This document shows, piece by piece, positions 45,526-54,629 of a stretch of DNA of 64,000 nt (position 1 is the first letter of the stretch; every line of letters starts with the position of its first letter). The stretch is taken from the NCBI GenBank assembly GCA_902491535.1, contig CABUHS010000007.1:1-64000 (forward strand), written 5' to 3'. This stretch comes from an uncultured Eubacteriales bacterium. Lineage in GTDB: Bacteria; Bacillota; Clostridia; Oscillospirales; CAG-272. Below the pieces are notes generated by a model. The model ran no database searches. It was not told the origin of the DNA and worked only from the letters and a program-made list of their open reading frames with translations. Made by a program: the position numbers and the translations under genes.

Positions 45526-46173
45526 TTACTCCCCGGTATTTTTCTCTGCGGATTCTTCTGCAGGCTTTTCAGCTTTCGGTGCCGCAGATTTCTTTGAAGA
45601 ACCTTTTGACTGTCCCGCACCCTCACGCTTGCTCAAAGGTGTTATAAACATCGACATGAAACGACCCTCAAGATTCGGTGCCTTATCAACGCTTCCGATA
45701 TCCTCGCATGCTTCACGGAACTTCTGAAGCAGTTCACGGCCCACATCAAGATGGCTCATCTCGCGTCCCTTGAACTTTACAATAACCTTAACCTTGTCTC
45801 CGCCGGTAAGAAAGCGACGCGCATGATTTACTTTTGTATTGAAGTCATTCGTGTCTATCTTGCAGGACAGTCCTATCTCCTTGAGATTCATGACCTGCTG
45901 CTTTTTCTTCGCTTCCTTTTCCCGCTTGTCACGTTCAAAACGGAACTTACCGTAGTCGATTATCTTACATACGGGGGGATCGGCCTGCGCAGTGATCATA
46001 ACGAGATCCAAACCCTTGTCGTATGCGTTGTTCTGCGCAGCGGCAACAGTAAGAAGTCCGAGCTGCTCGCCCGTAGGGCCTATGACCCGCACGATCTTGG
46101 TAGGAGCAAAACCCAACACGGTTTTGATCTCATCATTGATGTAATGCTCCTTAGTACTGTTATTGTTTCTGAT
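45526..46173 (-). CDS. infC: translation initiation factor IF-3, rare ATC start
   Basis: IF-3 of 215 residues. The N-terminal domain begins INDEIKTVLGFAPTKIVRVIG. The C-terminal domain has CKIDTNDFNTKVNHARRFL and KVKVIVKFKGREMSHLDVG. A low-complexity Lys/Ala/Ser/Glu tail of about 40 residues ends the protein. The only good SD, GGAGGT (46182-46187), is 8 nt before ATC (46171-46173), which is in frame. No ATG, GTG or TTG lies between the SD and the INDEI segment, so initiation at the rare codon ATC is the best reading. IF-3 discriminates against non-standard starts, and rare starts on infC are known from Escherichia coli (ATT) as autoregulation. First gene of infC-rpmI-rplT. Confidence 0.93.
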   Translation of the reverse strand: MRNNNSTKEHYINDEIKTVLGFAPTKIVRVIGPTGEQLGLLTVAAAQNNAYDKGLDLVMITAQADPPVCKIIDYGKFRFERDKREKEAKKKQQVMNLKEIGLSCKIDTNDFNTKVNHARRFLTGGDKVKVIVKFKGREMSHLDVGRELLQKFREACEDIGSVDKAPNLEGRFMSMFITPLSKREGAGQSKGSSKKSAAPKAEKPAEESAEKNTGE

Positions 46174-46356
46174 AGTTAAGCACCTCCGCTCAAAAATAAA
46201 AAATCGCGATAAACATCTGTATACAGCATGCCTCCGCAATCACAAACGCGCAAATTAAGCAAATTAAATTTAATAATTAATAAGCGCAATATCGACCTTA
46301 TTGCTGTAAACATCCGAAGCATAAGGTGAGAGCGGAGCGCCCTGCTTACTCATTTC
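46174..46356 (-). promoter_or_regulatory. leader of infC operon, candidate L20-type regulatory leader
   Basis: About 183 nt lie between the promoter start site near 46356 and the ATC start. They include a GC-rich segment (GGGCGCTCCGC near 46331-46345) and several short complementary stretches. In other Firmicutes the infC-rpmI-rplT operon has an L20-binding leader that controls transcription. No definite match to that motif was made by eye. Confidence 0.5.
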
Positions 46357-46362
46357 TAAGTA

Positions 46363-46391
46363 ATTATACCACTTCAGCGGCAGCATGTCAA
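46363..46391 (-). promoter_or_regulatory. consensus promoter of infC-rpmI-rplT
   Basis: Minus strand TTGACA (46386-46391), 17-bp spacer, TATAAT (46363-46368). Perfect consensus boxes, as expected for a ribosomal protein operon. Confidence 0.88.
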
Positions 46392-46515
46392 TAGTTTTAG
46401 ACAAAAAAATCATTTTATTTTTATATTTTAAACATTTTGACTTATATTGCAGTTCATAAAGCGATCATGCTCCCGAACTCCCGTGAAACACAGTATCAAA
46501 ACCTTACAAAACTAC

Positions 46516-46544
46516 TTGAAAAATAAAACCTCGTATGATATAAT
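46516..46544 (+). promoter_or_regulatory. promoter of the stalk-like protein gene
   Basis: TTGAAA (46516-46521), 17-bp spacer, TATAAT (46539-46544). Start site expected near 46551. An ATG at 46566 would then be almost leaderless and has no SD, which favours the TTG at 46617. Confidence 0.8.
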
Positions 46545-46616
46545 TATTTTATATAATGTAATACTATGTTTTCTATACAGACTATATACGCGTATAAAAA
46601 GGAGGCGGTATCACAA

Positions 46617-48560
46617 TTGAATAACACACATGTATACGACCTCCGTAAAGCTCCTCCGGGATACAGCGGAAAAACAAGTCTGCATGACGGAACACGTCTT
46701 ATTCAAATAAACAACTCCGTAGATAAACCTGCACACAAATATAATAACGGTGCAAAAGGCGGCAGCAATATAACAGCACAGCCGGACAGCCGTAAACGCT
46801 CCGCCAGATCAGAGGAATCACGTGCAAAAAACAGCCAGCCCCGCCATAATGCGCCGCCGTACGCCGCAGAAGTTCCGACCCGCTCAGAAAACAGACACAG
46901 CAGTACGGTATTTTCGGATGAGCATGTGCATACAAATGATAATAAACGTACAGACCGCCCGAAACACAGCGGCATACCCGGAACCGGCAAAGCCGCTCAA
47001 AGCAGCAATTCAAAGTCTCCAACCGAAAACAAACGAAAAAAAGACAAAAAAAGCCGCGTACTACATAACGAATCCTTTGGCGGCGTAAAGCACATCGGCG
47101 GATCGGAAACTGAAAAAGCCGTGCAGAATAACGAACGGCAACAAAAAAACAGTGCCGCAGAATACAGCGTAAACAATAAAAGATATAAACAATACGAAAG
47201 CCGAAATGCACCGTCTGACAGATATCCCGTAAAAGAAGCAGACAGAAGCAGACAGATAAACGCGCATAATAATGAAAAAAGGGACAGAGGCAGGCAAAAC
47301 GGATATCCTCAACCTAATGATAGATATACCGTCACAGAGAACATTCAAAACACCCGCGGCATGCGCACATCCGCATACGATACAAACCGCCCTTCGGATC
47401 GCGAAAGCCCGCAGAGGAAAATAAGAGTACCTCAAGCGGATCAAAAAGCCGCGCAAGCAGCTTCTTCCGGAATAATACAGACAGAACACGTAAGCCGAAC
47501 TCCGCCGGAGAACAATCGGCGCAGCAGCTATAACAAAATTCAGCAACTCCGGAAAAACAGCCGGTATAACGCCGATAGACCAAATCCGTACAATTCGAAT
47601 CCGGTATATAGTTACGGAAGCAGAAGCTCCGAAAATCCTCCGGAAAATCACCGCCGCTCCTCTCAGCGGCCGTCAAGACAAGAACATAAGCCTGAAAAGC
47701 CGAAAATGACAGCCGAAGAACGACGGATGATAGCCGCCGCCGAGGAAGCACGTAAAAAAGCGGAATCACAGCTTAAGCTCGAAGAGGCTGAGCGAAAAAA
47801 GGCCAATAACAACCGCAGGCGAGCTGAGATACGAAAACGCCGAAAAGCTTCCGTCAAGGAACTCAGAGCGGAGCTTTTCAGTATGCTGCTCGATTCCGTT
47901 CCTCTCTTCATTATGTTTCTGATAGCAACAGTTCTGATCGGCGGAATCGCCGTACTTTCTTTCACAGTCGCTCTGCGTGTCAACTTTTCCGTTGGCCCGG
48001 ATACTGTAATTTATCAGATCGGAGAGGATAAGGAACGCGGCACCGAGACATTACGCCTTTCTGCGAATAAATATATCAGAGACGGTGTACTTTATATGAG
48101 TATGGACGATTTCGCCGAACGTTTTGAATTTACAACCGTCGGAACTCCCGATGAACTTAAGTATATTTCAAGAGTCAGCGAAAATATAATGAAAGTAAAG
48201 ATCGGATCATCGTTTGTTACGGTAAATGATATTCCGCTCCGACTTTCCGATCCGGTAATACGGGACGGAAAGGAAGTGCTTGTTCCGTATGACTTTTTTG
48301 CAAGCTATGTATCCGGATTTTCTATATCCTACGACGGAGAAAAAGCCAAAATAAAACTGCTGCGTGACATAGCTGATTATACGGTTTCGGTCGGAGAAGG
48401 AAAACTGCCGGTTTATGCAAATATCGGATTCATTCCGAGCGGATACACCGAGACTCCGAATATAATCGAAAATTCACTTCCTGCGTCCGTATACGCCGCC
48501 ACAGATCCGAATCCTCCGCCGCCAGAGCCGGAACCTGCAGCTGCGAATACAGCTCAATAG
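46617..48560 (+). CDS. membrane protein with long disordered cytosolic region and extracellular stalk-like domain
   Basis: About 647 residues from the TTG at 46617; AAGGAGG precedes it by 11 nt. The first 410 residues are an Arg/Asn/Ser/Pro-rich low-complexity region, followed by a Glu/Lys/Arg-rich helix. Then comes one membrane helix (DSVPLFIMFLIATVLIGGIA, then VLSFTVALRV) and about 200 extracellular residues. These have paired strands (VLYMSMDDFAERF, VTVNDIPLRLSDPVIRDGK, EVLVPYDFFASYVSG) like those of copper-amine-oxidase-N/stalk domains. It ends in a Pro/Ala tail. The function is unknown; it is coded just before a VanY-type peptidase and shares the TTG start and tail type with it, so a wall-linked role is likely. 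The ATG at 46566 is an alternative start. Confidence 0.75.
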   Translation: MNNTHVYDLRKAPPGYSGKTSLHDGTRLIQINNSVDKPAHKYNNGAKGGSNITAQPDSRKRSARSEESRAKNSQPRHNAPPYAAEVPTRSENRHSSTVFSDEHVHTNDNKRTDRPKHSGIPGTGKAAQSSNSKSPTENKRKKDKKSRVLHNESFGGVKHIGGSETEKAVQNNERQQKNSAAEYSVNNKRYKQYESRNAPSDRYPVKEADRSRQINAHNNEKRDRGRQNGYPQPNDRYTVTENIQNTRGMRTSAYDTNRPSDRESPQRKIRVPQADQKAAQAASSGIIQTEHVSRTPPENNRRSSYNKIQQLRKNSRYNADRPNPYNSNPVYSYGSRSSENPPENHRRSSQRPSRQEHKPEKPKMTAEERRMIAAAEEARKKAESQLKLEEAERKKANNNRRRAEIRKRRKASVKELRAELFSMLLDSVPLFIMFLIATVLIGGIAVLSFTVALRVNFSVGPDTVIYQIGEDKERGTETLRLSANKYIRDGVLYMSMDDFAERFEFTTVGTPDELKYISRVSENIMKVKIGSSFVTVNDIPLRLSDPVIRDGKEVLVPYDFFASYVSGFSISYDGEKAKIKLLRDIADYTVSVGEGKLPVYANIGFIPSGYTETPNIIENSLPASVYAATDPNPPPPEPEPAAANTAQ

Positions 48561-48624
48561 TTTATTTCCTGTTTAATAATTAAATTTTACGTTTAATCAT
48601 AAATTTTTGCGAGGTTGATACACA

Positions 48625-49680
48625 TTGGATAACCGAAACAATTATACAAGGCAGAGTCACGGAAATCTTCAGTACCGTGCCGATGCGCCGAAAAGACCAC
48701 CGCAAAGTCCATCGGCGCGAACACCGGAAAATACCGGAAACGCATTTATACGTGATACCTCAAGAGCGCGTATCGAGCGTGCAAAAGCACGCGAAAGACG
48801 CAGGCGCAGACGCCGGATCATAAATATAACCACCATGCTTGTGCTTTTCGCCGTACTCATACTGATAATTGCGGTAATTGCTAAAATTATATCCGGAGAT
48901 TCCGAACCGCCAGTAAAACCTGACGGAAATACGGCATTGCCATCTCAGACAGATACAACGGAAAAGACAGATACCGTCACCGACGCAGTAACAGAACCGC
49001 TGACAGGTCCTGCGGCATACGGCATAACATTTGTTTCCGACCTTTCGGAATATGAGCAATACATGGATCCTGAAAACCGAAATGACTATATGATAGTAGT
49101 AAACAAAGGATCTCTTCTTGACGAAAACTACAAGCCTGACGATCTTGCCGATCTTACCGATACACGTGCAGACGGACGCGAAACTCAGAGGATGAGACTT
49201 GCCGCCGCGAAAGCTATCGAGGCAATGTTTATTGAGATGCGCGCATGCGGATATACAGACGTTTCGATAACGAGTGCTTACCGTCCGTACAGCCAGCAAA
49301 AATATCTGTTCGAAAAATATACCGCGGACGAACTGAAAAGCCATCCGGGCTGGACACTGGAACAGGCAGAGGCGGAAGTCGAAACATACTCGGCGCGCCC
49401 CGGAACAAGCGAACATCAGACAGGACTTTGCTGCGACCTGCACAATCTTCCGTCGGCAGACAAACGCTTTGCAAACGAAGAAGCCTATACATGGCTTTGT
49501 GACAACGCATGGAAATTCGGTTTTATACTTCGCTATCCCGAGGATAAAACATCAACGACAGGATACGATTTCGAGCCGTGGCATTACCGCTTCGTCGGAC
49601 GCTATAATGCGCAGAAGATCCGCGAGCAGGGGTTGTGTCTTGAAGAATATGCCGCTCAGCAAAATCAAGTTACAAACTAA
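48625..49680 (+). CDS. D,D-carboxypeptidase, M15B/VanY-like, membrane anchored
   Basis: A 351-residue protein with a TTG start (GAGG 10 nt upstream). It has a basic disordered N-tail (to about residue 70, including a run of seven Arg). A single helix (NITTMLVLFAVLILIIAVIA) is followed by an extracellular peptidase domain. Zinc-ligand motifs are SEHQTGLCCDLH (SxHxxGxxxD) and EPWHYRFVG. An SAYRPYSQQKYLFEKY segment precedes them, as in VanY and related enzymes that trim the peptide stem of peptidoglycan. It is 64 bp after the stalk-like gene and in the same operon. Confidence 0.92.
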   Translation: MDNRNNYTRQSHGNLQYRADAPKRPPQSPSARTPENTGNAFIRDTSRARIERAKARERRRRRRRIINITTMLVLFAVLILIIAVIAKIISGDSEPPVKPDGNTALPSQTDTTEKTDTVTDAVTEPLTGPAAYGITFVSDLSEYEQYMDPENRNDYMIVVNKGSLLDENYKPDDLADLTDTRADGRETQRMRLAAAKAIEAMFIEMRACGYTDVSITSAYRPYSQQKYLFEKYTADELKSHPGWTLEQAEAEVETYSARPGTSEHQTGLCCDLHNLPSADKRFANEEAYTWLCDNAWKFGFILRYPEDKTSTTGYDFEPWHYRFVGRYNAQKIREQGLCLEEYAAQQNQVTN

Positions 49681-49726
49681 AAAATATAAAAAATCACAGT
49701 TCAAAAGGTAAAACAAGAGGTACAAA

Positions 49727-51661
49727 ATGGCAAAATACGTTCCCTATCCGCTTTTTCACGATGATATGCCAGTAGACATATCCTTTGTATTCGAGTCCGA
49801 GCGCCCCGCCGGAAAGCACGGATTTATGCGCGCATGCGAAGACCATTTCGAATTCGAGGATGGTACCAAAGCGCGCTTCTGGGGTGTTAACTTCAACGGC
49901 GGCGCATGCTTTCCCACACATGAATATTCAGAAATGGTTGCCGAAAGACTTGCAAAAGCAGGATGCAATATAGTCCGCTTTCATCAGCTCGATGCTGAAT
50001 GGGACTGTCCCAATATCTTCTCCTTTACGCGAGGAAAGCGCCTTGCTTCAACAAGAGAACTTGATCCGCGAAGCATGGAGCGTCTCGATTATCTTATCTA
50101 CTGTCTCAAGCAGCAGGGTATCTACTGCTATCTCGACATGCTCACATACAGACGTTACAAATCCGGAGATGAAGTCAAAGCCGCAGAGGATATGATCGAT
50201 TCCACAAAATATCCGTTCAACTGTTTCGACAGACGCATGATAGAGCTTCAGAAGGAATTCATTCACGACATCTGGAATCATTTCAACCCGTACACCTGCG
50301 AAAAATACAAGGACGATCCGGTATTCGTCATGACCGAGATCATCAACGAAAACGATCTTTTCAGCAAGCCTAACTTCACCGTCGAGCCCTATACTTCCAA
50401 GTTCCGTGAAATGTTCGCCGCATGGCTTGCGGAAAACGGCATTGAATTCGATGCAGCAAACTGCGATCTTACCGCGAACGACGGCGTGCTTTCCGACTTC
50501 AAGGTACACGTGGAAAGAAAATATTTCCGTGAAATGCGTGACTATATGATATCTATCGGAGTTAAAATACCGATAACCGGAACCAACTGGTTCTTCAACG
50601 ATGCGCTTACAAGCGCGCACACCGAAATGGACTTCATGGATACGCATTCATATTTCTATGACTGGCGTTGGAACGACCACTGCACGCGTCTCGACTCGCT
50701 CACCGACCAGGAGGACTGCGATCTTGCGAGAATCCTGCGCGAACGCGTCGACGGACTTCCTTTCTTTGTTTCCGAATGGGATATGCCGTGGCCTAACCCT
50801 TGCAGAGCAGAAAGTCCGCTCCTCTTCGCTGCGGCAGGCTCGTACCAGGATTGGTCAGGCTTTGCAATACATACATATGCCTATACAACACGCCTCGATA
50901 AGCTCGATATTCTCGGAAAGGAAATCATTCCGCCGTGCATCGACGGCGTAGGATACCGCGAGGGAGTATTCTCTGTATGGAACGATCCCGCAAAATTCGG
51001 CATGTTCCTTCACAGCGCACTTATAACCAGACGCGAGGATGTAAAGCCTGCATCGGATAAAGTTACAATAAAGGTCGGGAACGATGCACAGGAAGCATTC
51101 CGCGCAGCTACCGAATACAAGAAAGTCGGTGTAAGCTTTGACCGCGGCGAAGATGCATCCAAGCCTCTGTTTGACGTAGATGCAGGAGAAGTCACCTCTA
51201 CCGACGGTCAGCTCTACCGAAGCTGGAAAAAGAATTTCGGATACATAAACTCCGAAAGAACAAAAGCGGTATACGGCAGACTCGGCAAAAACGGCGAAAT
51301 CGCAATGGACGGTCTGACCGTAAAAGCTGACAGCGATTGCGGCGTAATTGCAATATCTTCCCTTTCGGACGTTCCGCTCTCAGAGACAGACAATATACTT
51401 ATTACCGCCCTGTGCGATGCAGTAAATACCGATATGAAATGGGACGGAGACCATATGCTTGAATACGGTCACGCACCCGTTCAGGTAAAGGTCATGGAAG
51501 CAGAGATCAAGCTGCGCGTATGCGGCAAAATGAGAATCCGCTCGGTAGGTCCGGAAGCTCAGTATACCGGAGAGATACCGACCGAGTACAAGGACGGCTT
51601 CATCAGCTTTAAGCTCGGAGACGTTCATCCCGGAATGTACTATCTTATGACACGTGAATAA
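49727..51661 (+). CDS. GH5-like glycoside hydrolase, cytoplasmic
   Basis: A 644-residue protein with a (beta/alpha)8-barrel of the cellulase (GH5/clan A) type. The start is KARFWGVNFNGGACFPTHEY, with RLAKAGCNIVRFHQLDAEW. The acid/base Glu208 is in TEIINEND (Asn207-Glu208 pair). The nucleophile candidate Glu350 is in LPFFVSEWDMPWPN. A C-terminal beta-rich domain covers residues about 420-644. There is no signal peptide, so the substrate must be imported, for example an oligosaccharide. The precise substrate is unknown. SD AAGAGGT lies before the ATG; the gap to the VanY gene is 46 bp. Codon use and GC appear higher here, a hint of strong expression. Confidence 0.85.
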   Translation: MAKYVPYPLFHDDMPVDISFVFESERPAGKHGFMRACEDHFEFEDGTKARFWGVNFNGGACFPTHEYSEMVAERLAKAGCNIVRFHQLDAEWDCPNIFSFTRGKRLASTRELDPRSMERLDYLIYCLKQQGIYCYLDMLTYRRYKSGDEVKAAEDMIDSTKYPFNCFDRRMIELQKEFIHDIWNHFNPYTCEKYKDDPVFVMTEIINENDLFSKPNFTVEPYTSKFREMFAAWLAENGIEFDAANCDLTANDGVLSDFKVHVERKYFREMRDYMISIGVKIPITGTNWFFNDALTSAHTEMDFMDTHSYFYDWRWNDHCTRLDSLTDQEDCDLARILRERVDGLPFFVSEWDMPWPNPCRAESPLLFAAAGSYQDWSGFAIHTYAYTTRLDKLDILGKEIIPPCIDGVGYREGVFSVWNDPAKFGMFLHSALITRREDVKPASDKVTIKVGNDAQEAFRAATEYKKVGVSFDRGEDASKPLFDVDAGEVTSTDGQLYRSWKKNFGYINSERTKAVYGRLGKNGEIAMDGLTVKADSDCGVIAISSLSDVPLSETDNILITALCDAVNTDMKWDGDHMLEYGHAPVQVKVMEAEIKLRVCGKMRIRSVGPEAQYTGEIPTEYKDGFISFKLGDVHPGMYYLMTRE

Positions 51662-51780
51662 AAAAGTGCTGTCTCTGTTCTAAATACCTGATCAAGGAAA
51701 ACAACATATATTATTCCCTGCAGGCAAAGTACAGATTGCTATTAATTCCACTGTCACATCTATTTTTTAACTGCAAATTA

Positions 51781-51829
51781 AAAAATGCTTATCCTATCGA
51801 ATGTCAGATTCGGTTTGATAAGCATTTTT
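51781..51829 (+). terminator. terminator after the glycosidase gene
   Basis: A perfect 13-bp stem, AAAAATGCTTATC (51781-51793) with GATAAGCATTTTT (51817-51829), located in the 374-bp spacer 51662-52035. The rest of the spacer is AT-rich; no clear promoter for ldh was found there. Confidence 0.8.
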
Positions 51830-52035
51830 ATTGTGCAATAATAAAATTACGTAGTACCCGCACACAACCTTATTATTGCGTCAGCAGGTCGGGTTCTTAC
51901 TCTAAAACAACAAGATTCTGAGTTGGTTTCTTATTTTAACATCATAATGCGTATTTAAAACCGAAAATGGGAATACTTTTGAGTAATACACCGTAAAAGC
52001 AGTGTATATTTTAATTGAACAGGTACGGTATATAA

Positions 52036-53034
52036 ATGAATATAACTCAAAATTCATACAGAAAAAGCTCTCATGTGAAGAGAAAAATCGCAATTGTCGG
52101 GGCCGGATACGTCGGAACAAGCTGCGCATTTGCAATTTTGAATCAAAAGCTATGCGACGACATGGTACTGATCGACACCGACATTGCGCGCGCAGAGGGC
52201 GAGGCAGCAGATCTTGCTCACGGTGTCGCATTTTCAGGTACAAACATGCATATATTTGCAGGAAGTTACAGCGACTGTTCAGACGCAGATATAATGATAA
52301 TCGCCGCAGGAGCAGCTCAGGTTCCCGGAGAAACCCGAAGCGATGCAAGGATTCTGCGGCGCAACAGCGAAACGGTAAAATCGATTACCCGGAGCGCCGT
52401 ATCCGCCGGATTTTCCGGAATTTTTATTGTAGCTACAAACCCCGTTGACGTTATGTCTTCTATCGTATATATGCATTCGGGATTTCCGGCGGCAAGAATA
52501 ATCGGAAGCGGAACAACACTTGATACCGCCAGACTCAGATATCTCCTCGGCAGTTATTTCGAAGTCGACCCGAGAAATGTACATGCTTATGTGATCGGAG
52601 AACACGGAGACACAGAGTTTGTTCCTTGGTCGTCTGCCTATATCGGAGTTAAACCGATACGGTCATTGTGTAAAGAGCATCCGCTGCGTTTTTCGGAAAA
52701 GGAGCTGTCCGATATTGAACAGCAGGTACGGACCTCTGCATACAAAATAATTGCAGCAAAACAGGCAACAAGCTACGGAATCGGCATGGCGCTTGCCCGT
52801 ATCATACGTGCGGTATTCGGAGATGAACACAGCATTCTGACTGTATCCTCGCTCATTGAAGGAGAGTACGGTATCGGGAACATCTGGCTCGGCACTCCGT
52901 GTACAGTCGGAGGAGACGGAGTTATAGGAAAGCTGAAAATCGCTCTGACCGACGAAGAACTACAGAAAATAAAACTTTCCGCCGATAAGATAAAAAAAGA
53001 TCTTTCCGCCGCAGAGCCTGAAAAAATATTTTAA
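52036..53034 (+). CDS. ldh: L-lactate dehydrogenase
   Basis: A 332-residue NAD-dependent dehydrogenase that reduces pyruvate to lactate. The dinucleotide motif is AIVGAGYVGTSCAFAIL at about residues 19-35. The substrate loop is AAQVPGETRSDARIL; the Gln before PGE is the lactate (not malate) determinant. Further family sequences are VATNPVDVMSS and the catalytic-His segment VIGEHGDTEFVPWSSA. The N-terminus is about 15 residues longer than usual. Single gene with its own terminator. Confidence 0.95.
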   Translation: MNITQNSYRKSSHVKRKIAIVGAGYVGTSCAFAILNQKLCDDMVLIDTDIARAEGEAADLAHGVAFSGTNMHIFAGSYSDCSDADIMIIAAGAAQVPGETRSDARILRRNSETVKSITRSAVSAGFSGIFIVATNPVDVMSSIVYMHSGFPAARIIGSGTTLDTARLRYLLGSYFEVDPRNVHAYVIGEHGDTEFVPWSSAYIGVKPIRSLCKEHPLRFSEKELSDIEQQVRTSAYKIIAAKQATSYGIGMALARIIRAVFGDEHSILTVSSLIEGEYGIGNIWLGTPCTVGGDGVIGKLKIALTDEELQKIKLSADKIKKDLSAAEPEKIF

Positions 53035-53041
53035 GATACGT

Positions 53042-53086
53042 AAAAATCAGATATTTTCGCATAATTATGCAGAATATCTGATTTTT
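53042..53086 (+). terminator. terminator of ldh
   Basis: A perfect 14-bp stem, AAAAATCAGATATT with AATATCTGATTTTT, 7 bp after the stop codon. Confidence 0.85.
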
Positions 53087-53120
53087 ATTCTGTAAATTGT
53101 TTTTTATCGTCACTTTGTTG

Positions 53121-53149
53121 TTGACAGAAAGAAACTTTTCGAATATAAT
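53121..53149 (+). promoter_or_regulatory. promoter of lysC
   Basis: TTGACA (53121-53126), 17-bp spacer, TATAAT (53144-53149), perfect consensus, about 60 bp before the ATG. The leader is too short for a lysine riboswitch. Confidence 0.85.
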
Positions 53150-53212
53150 AATAAGAGTTATTTTATTATGATGGAATAAGTATTATTCGGAAAGACAGAG
53201 GATCATATCCCG

Positions 53213-54535
53213 ATGCAGAAGAATTTAAAAACAGCAAAATTCGGCGGAAGTTCGCTGGCAAGCGCCGAACAGTTCAAAAAAGTAATAGACATTATACTCT
53301 CTGATCCGAGTATAAAATATGTAGTACCCTCGGCTCCGGGTAAGCGCTATAACGGAGATTTCAAGGTTACCGACAAGCTTTACGAATGCTATGAACTTGC
53401 TTCTACCGGCCATAATATAGATGCAGTATATCATCAGTTTGAAGAAAGATACCGCGACATCGTCGAAGGTCTCGGAATGGACTACTCTCTCGACGATGAA
53501 TTCGCCAAAATAAAAATGTCAGTCATTCATAACGCGGGGCGCGATTATGCGGCAAGCCGCGGAGAATATCTGAACGCAAAGATACTCGCAAAGTATCTCG
53601 GATTTGAATTTATAGACGCAAAAGAAATCATTTTCTTTACAGATAACGGTCTTCTTGACACCGATAAAACATATTCGGTAATGAGCGAGCGCCTCAAAAA
53701 CGTTGAAAAAGCCGTAATACCCGGATTTTACGGTTCAATGCCCAATGATACTATAAAGACTTTTTCGCGCGGCGGCTCAGATATCACCGGAGCGATAGTT
53801 GCACGCGCGGTCGGCTGCGATATATATGAGAACTGGACAGATGTTTCCGGCTTCCTTATGGCAGATCCCCGCATTGTAAAAGATCCAAAGGTTATCGACG
53901 TTATAACATACAATGAGCTTCGCGAGCTTTCCTACATGGGCGCGGGCGTTCTTCATGAAGATGCCGTCTTCCCGGTAAGACTTATGGGAATACCGATCAA
54001 CATCAGAAACACAAACGCTCCGGAGGATAACGGAACAATGATTGTCGCATCATGTGATAACAAAACTCCTGAAAACCCGATTACAGGTATAGCAGGCAAA
54101 AAAGGTTTCTGTTCAATAACTATTGAGAAGGACATGATGAACTCAGAGGTCGGCTTTACACGCCGCGTTCTGTCCGTTCTCGAAAAAGAAAACATATCGT
54201 TCGAACATATTCCGTCAGGAATAGATACCCTCAGCATAATCATGTCCTCAAAAACGATCGAGGGTAAGCATGACACCATTCTGCGCAGCCTTTGCAATGC
54301 AGTACAGCCCGACAGCGTTTTCATCGAAGATCATATCGCTCTCATTGCAGTTGTCGGACGCGGAATGAGAAGCGCTACAGGGACAGCAGCACGCGCTATC
54401 GGAGCGGTTGCAAAAGCAAACATAAATCTCGTCATGATAGATCAGGGTTCGAGCGAGCTTAATATAATTCTCGGCGTTAACGAAAATGACCTTGAAGCAG
54501 CTATATCTGCTATTTATAACGAATTCAACAGCTGA
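53213..54535 (+). CDS. lysC: aspartate kinase
   Basis: A 440-residue aspartokinase that phosphorylates aspartate, the first step to lysine, threonine, methionine and diaminopimelate. The N-terminal kinase motif is AKFGGSSLASAEQFKKV. The nucleotide part has TFSRGGSDITGAIVARAVG and YENWTDVSGFLMADPRIV. Two ACT domains follow (FCSITIEKDMMNSEVGFT and IALIAVVGRGMRSATGTAARAIGA). This is the single-chain type. Feedback control by lysine or threonine is expected from the ACT domains, but the effector is not readable. Confidence 0.96.
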   Translation: MQKNLKTAKFGGSSLASAEQFKKVIDIILSDPSIKYVVPSAPGKRYNGDFKVTDKLYECYELASTGHNIDAVYHQFEERYRDIVEGLGMDYSLDDEFAKIKMSVIHNAGRDYAASRGEYLNAKILAKYLGFEFIDAKEIIFFTDNGLLDTDKTYSVMSERLKNVEKAVIPGFYGSMPNDTIKTFSRGGSDITGAIVARAVGCDIYENWTDVSGFLMADPRIVKDPKVIDVITYNELRELSYMGAGVLHEDAVFPVRLMGIPINIRNTNAPEDNGTMIVASCDNKTPENPITGIAGKKGFCSITIEKDMMNSEVGFTRRVLSVLEKENISFEHIPSGIDTLSIIMSSKTIEGKHDTILRSLCNAVQPDSVFIEDHIALIAVVGRGMRSATGTAARAIGAVAKANINLVMIDQGSSELNIILGVNENDLEAAISAIYNEFNS

Positions 54536-54549
54536 ATATAAATCCCACA

Positions 54550-54585
54550 AAAAAATCCTGACTGCGAACGCAGTCAGGATTTTTT
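54550..54585. terminator. bidirectional terminator between lysC and bceS-like gene
   Basis: Stem AATCCTGACTGCG with CGCAGTCAGGATT and a 2-nt AA loop, flanked by A and T runs. It serves both convergent units. Confidence 0.88.
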
Positions 54586-54629
54586 CATGTCCTTCGGATT
54601 TAACACAGAAAGCGCAGTCCTTTTACAAC

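Noticed and set aside
46566..46616. ATG start for the stalk-like protein
   Set aside because: No SD, and it is about 15 nt from the expected transcription start; the TTG at 46617 follows AAGGAGG.
53150..53212. Lysine riboswitch before lysC
   Set aside because: The leader is only about 60 nt, too short for the class, and no core motif is present.
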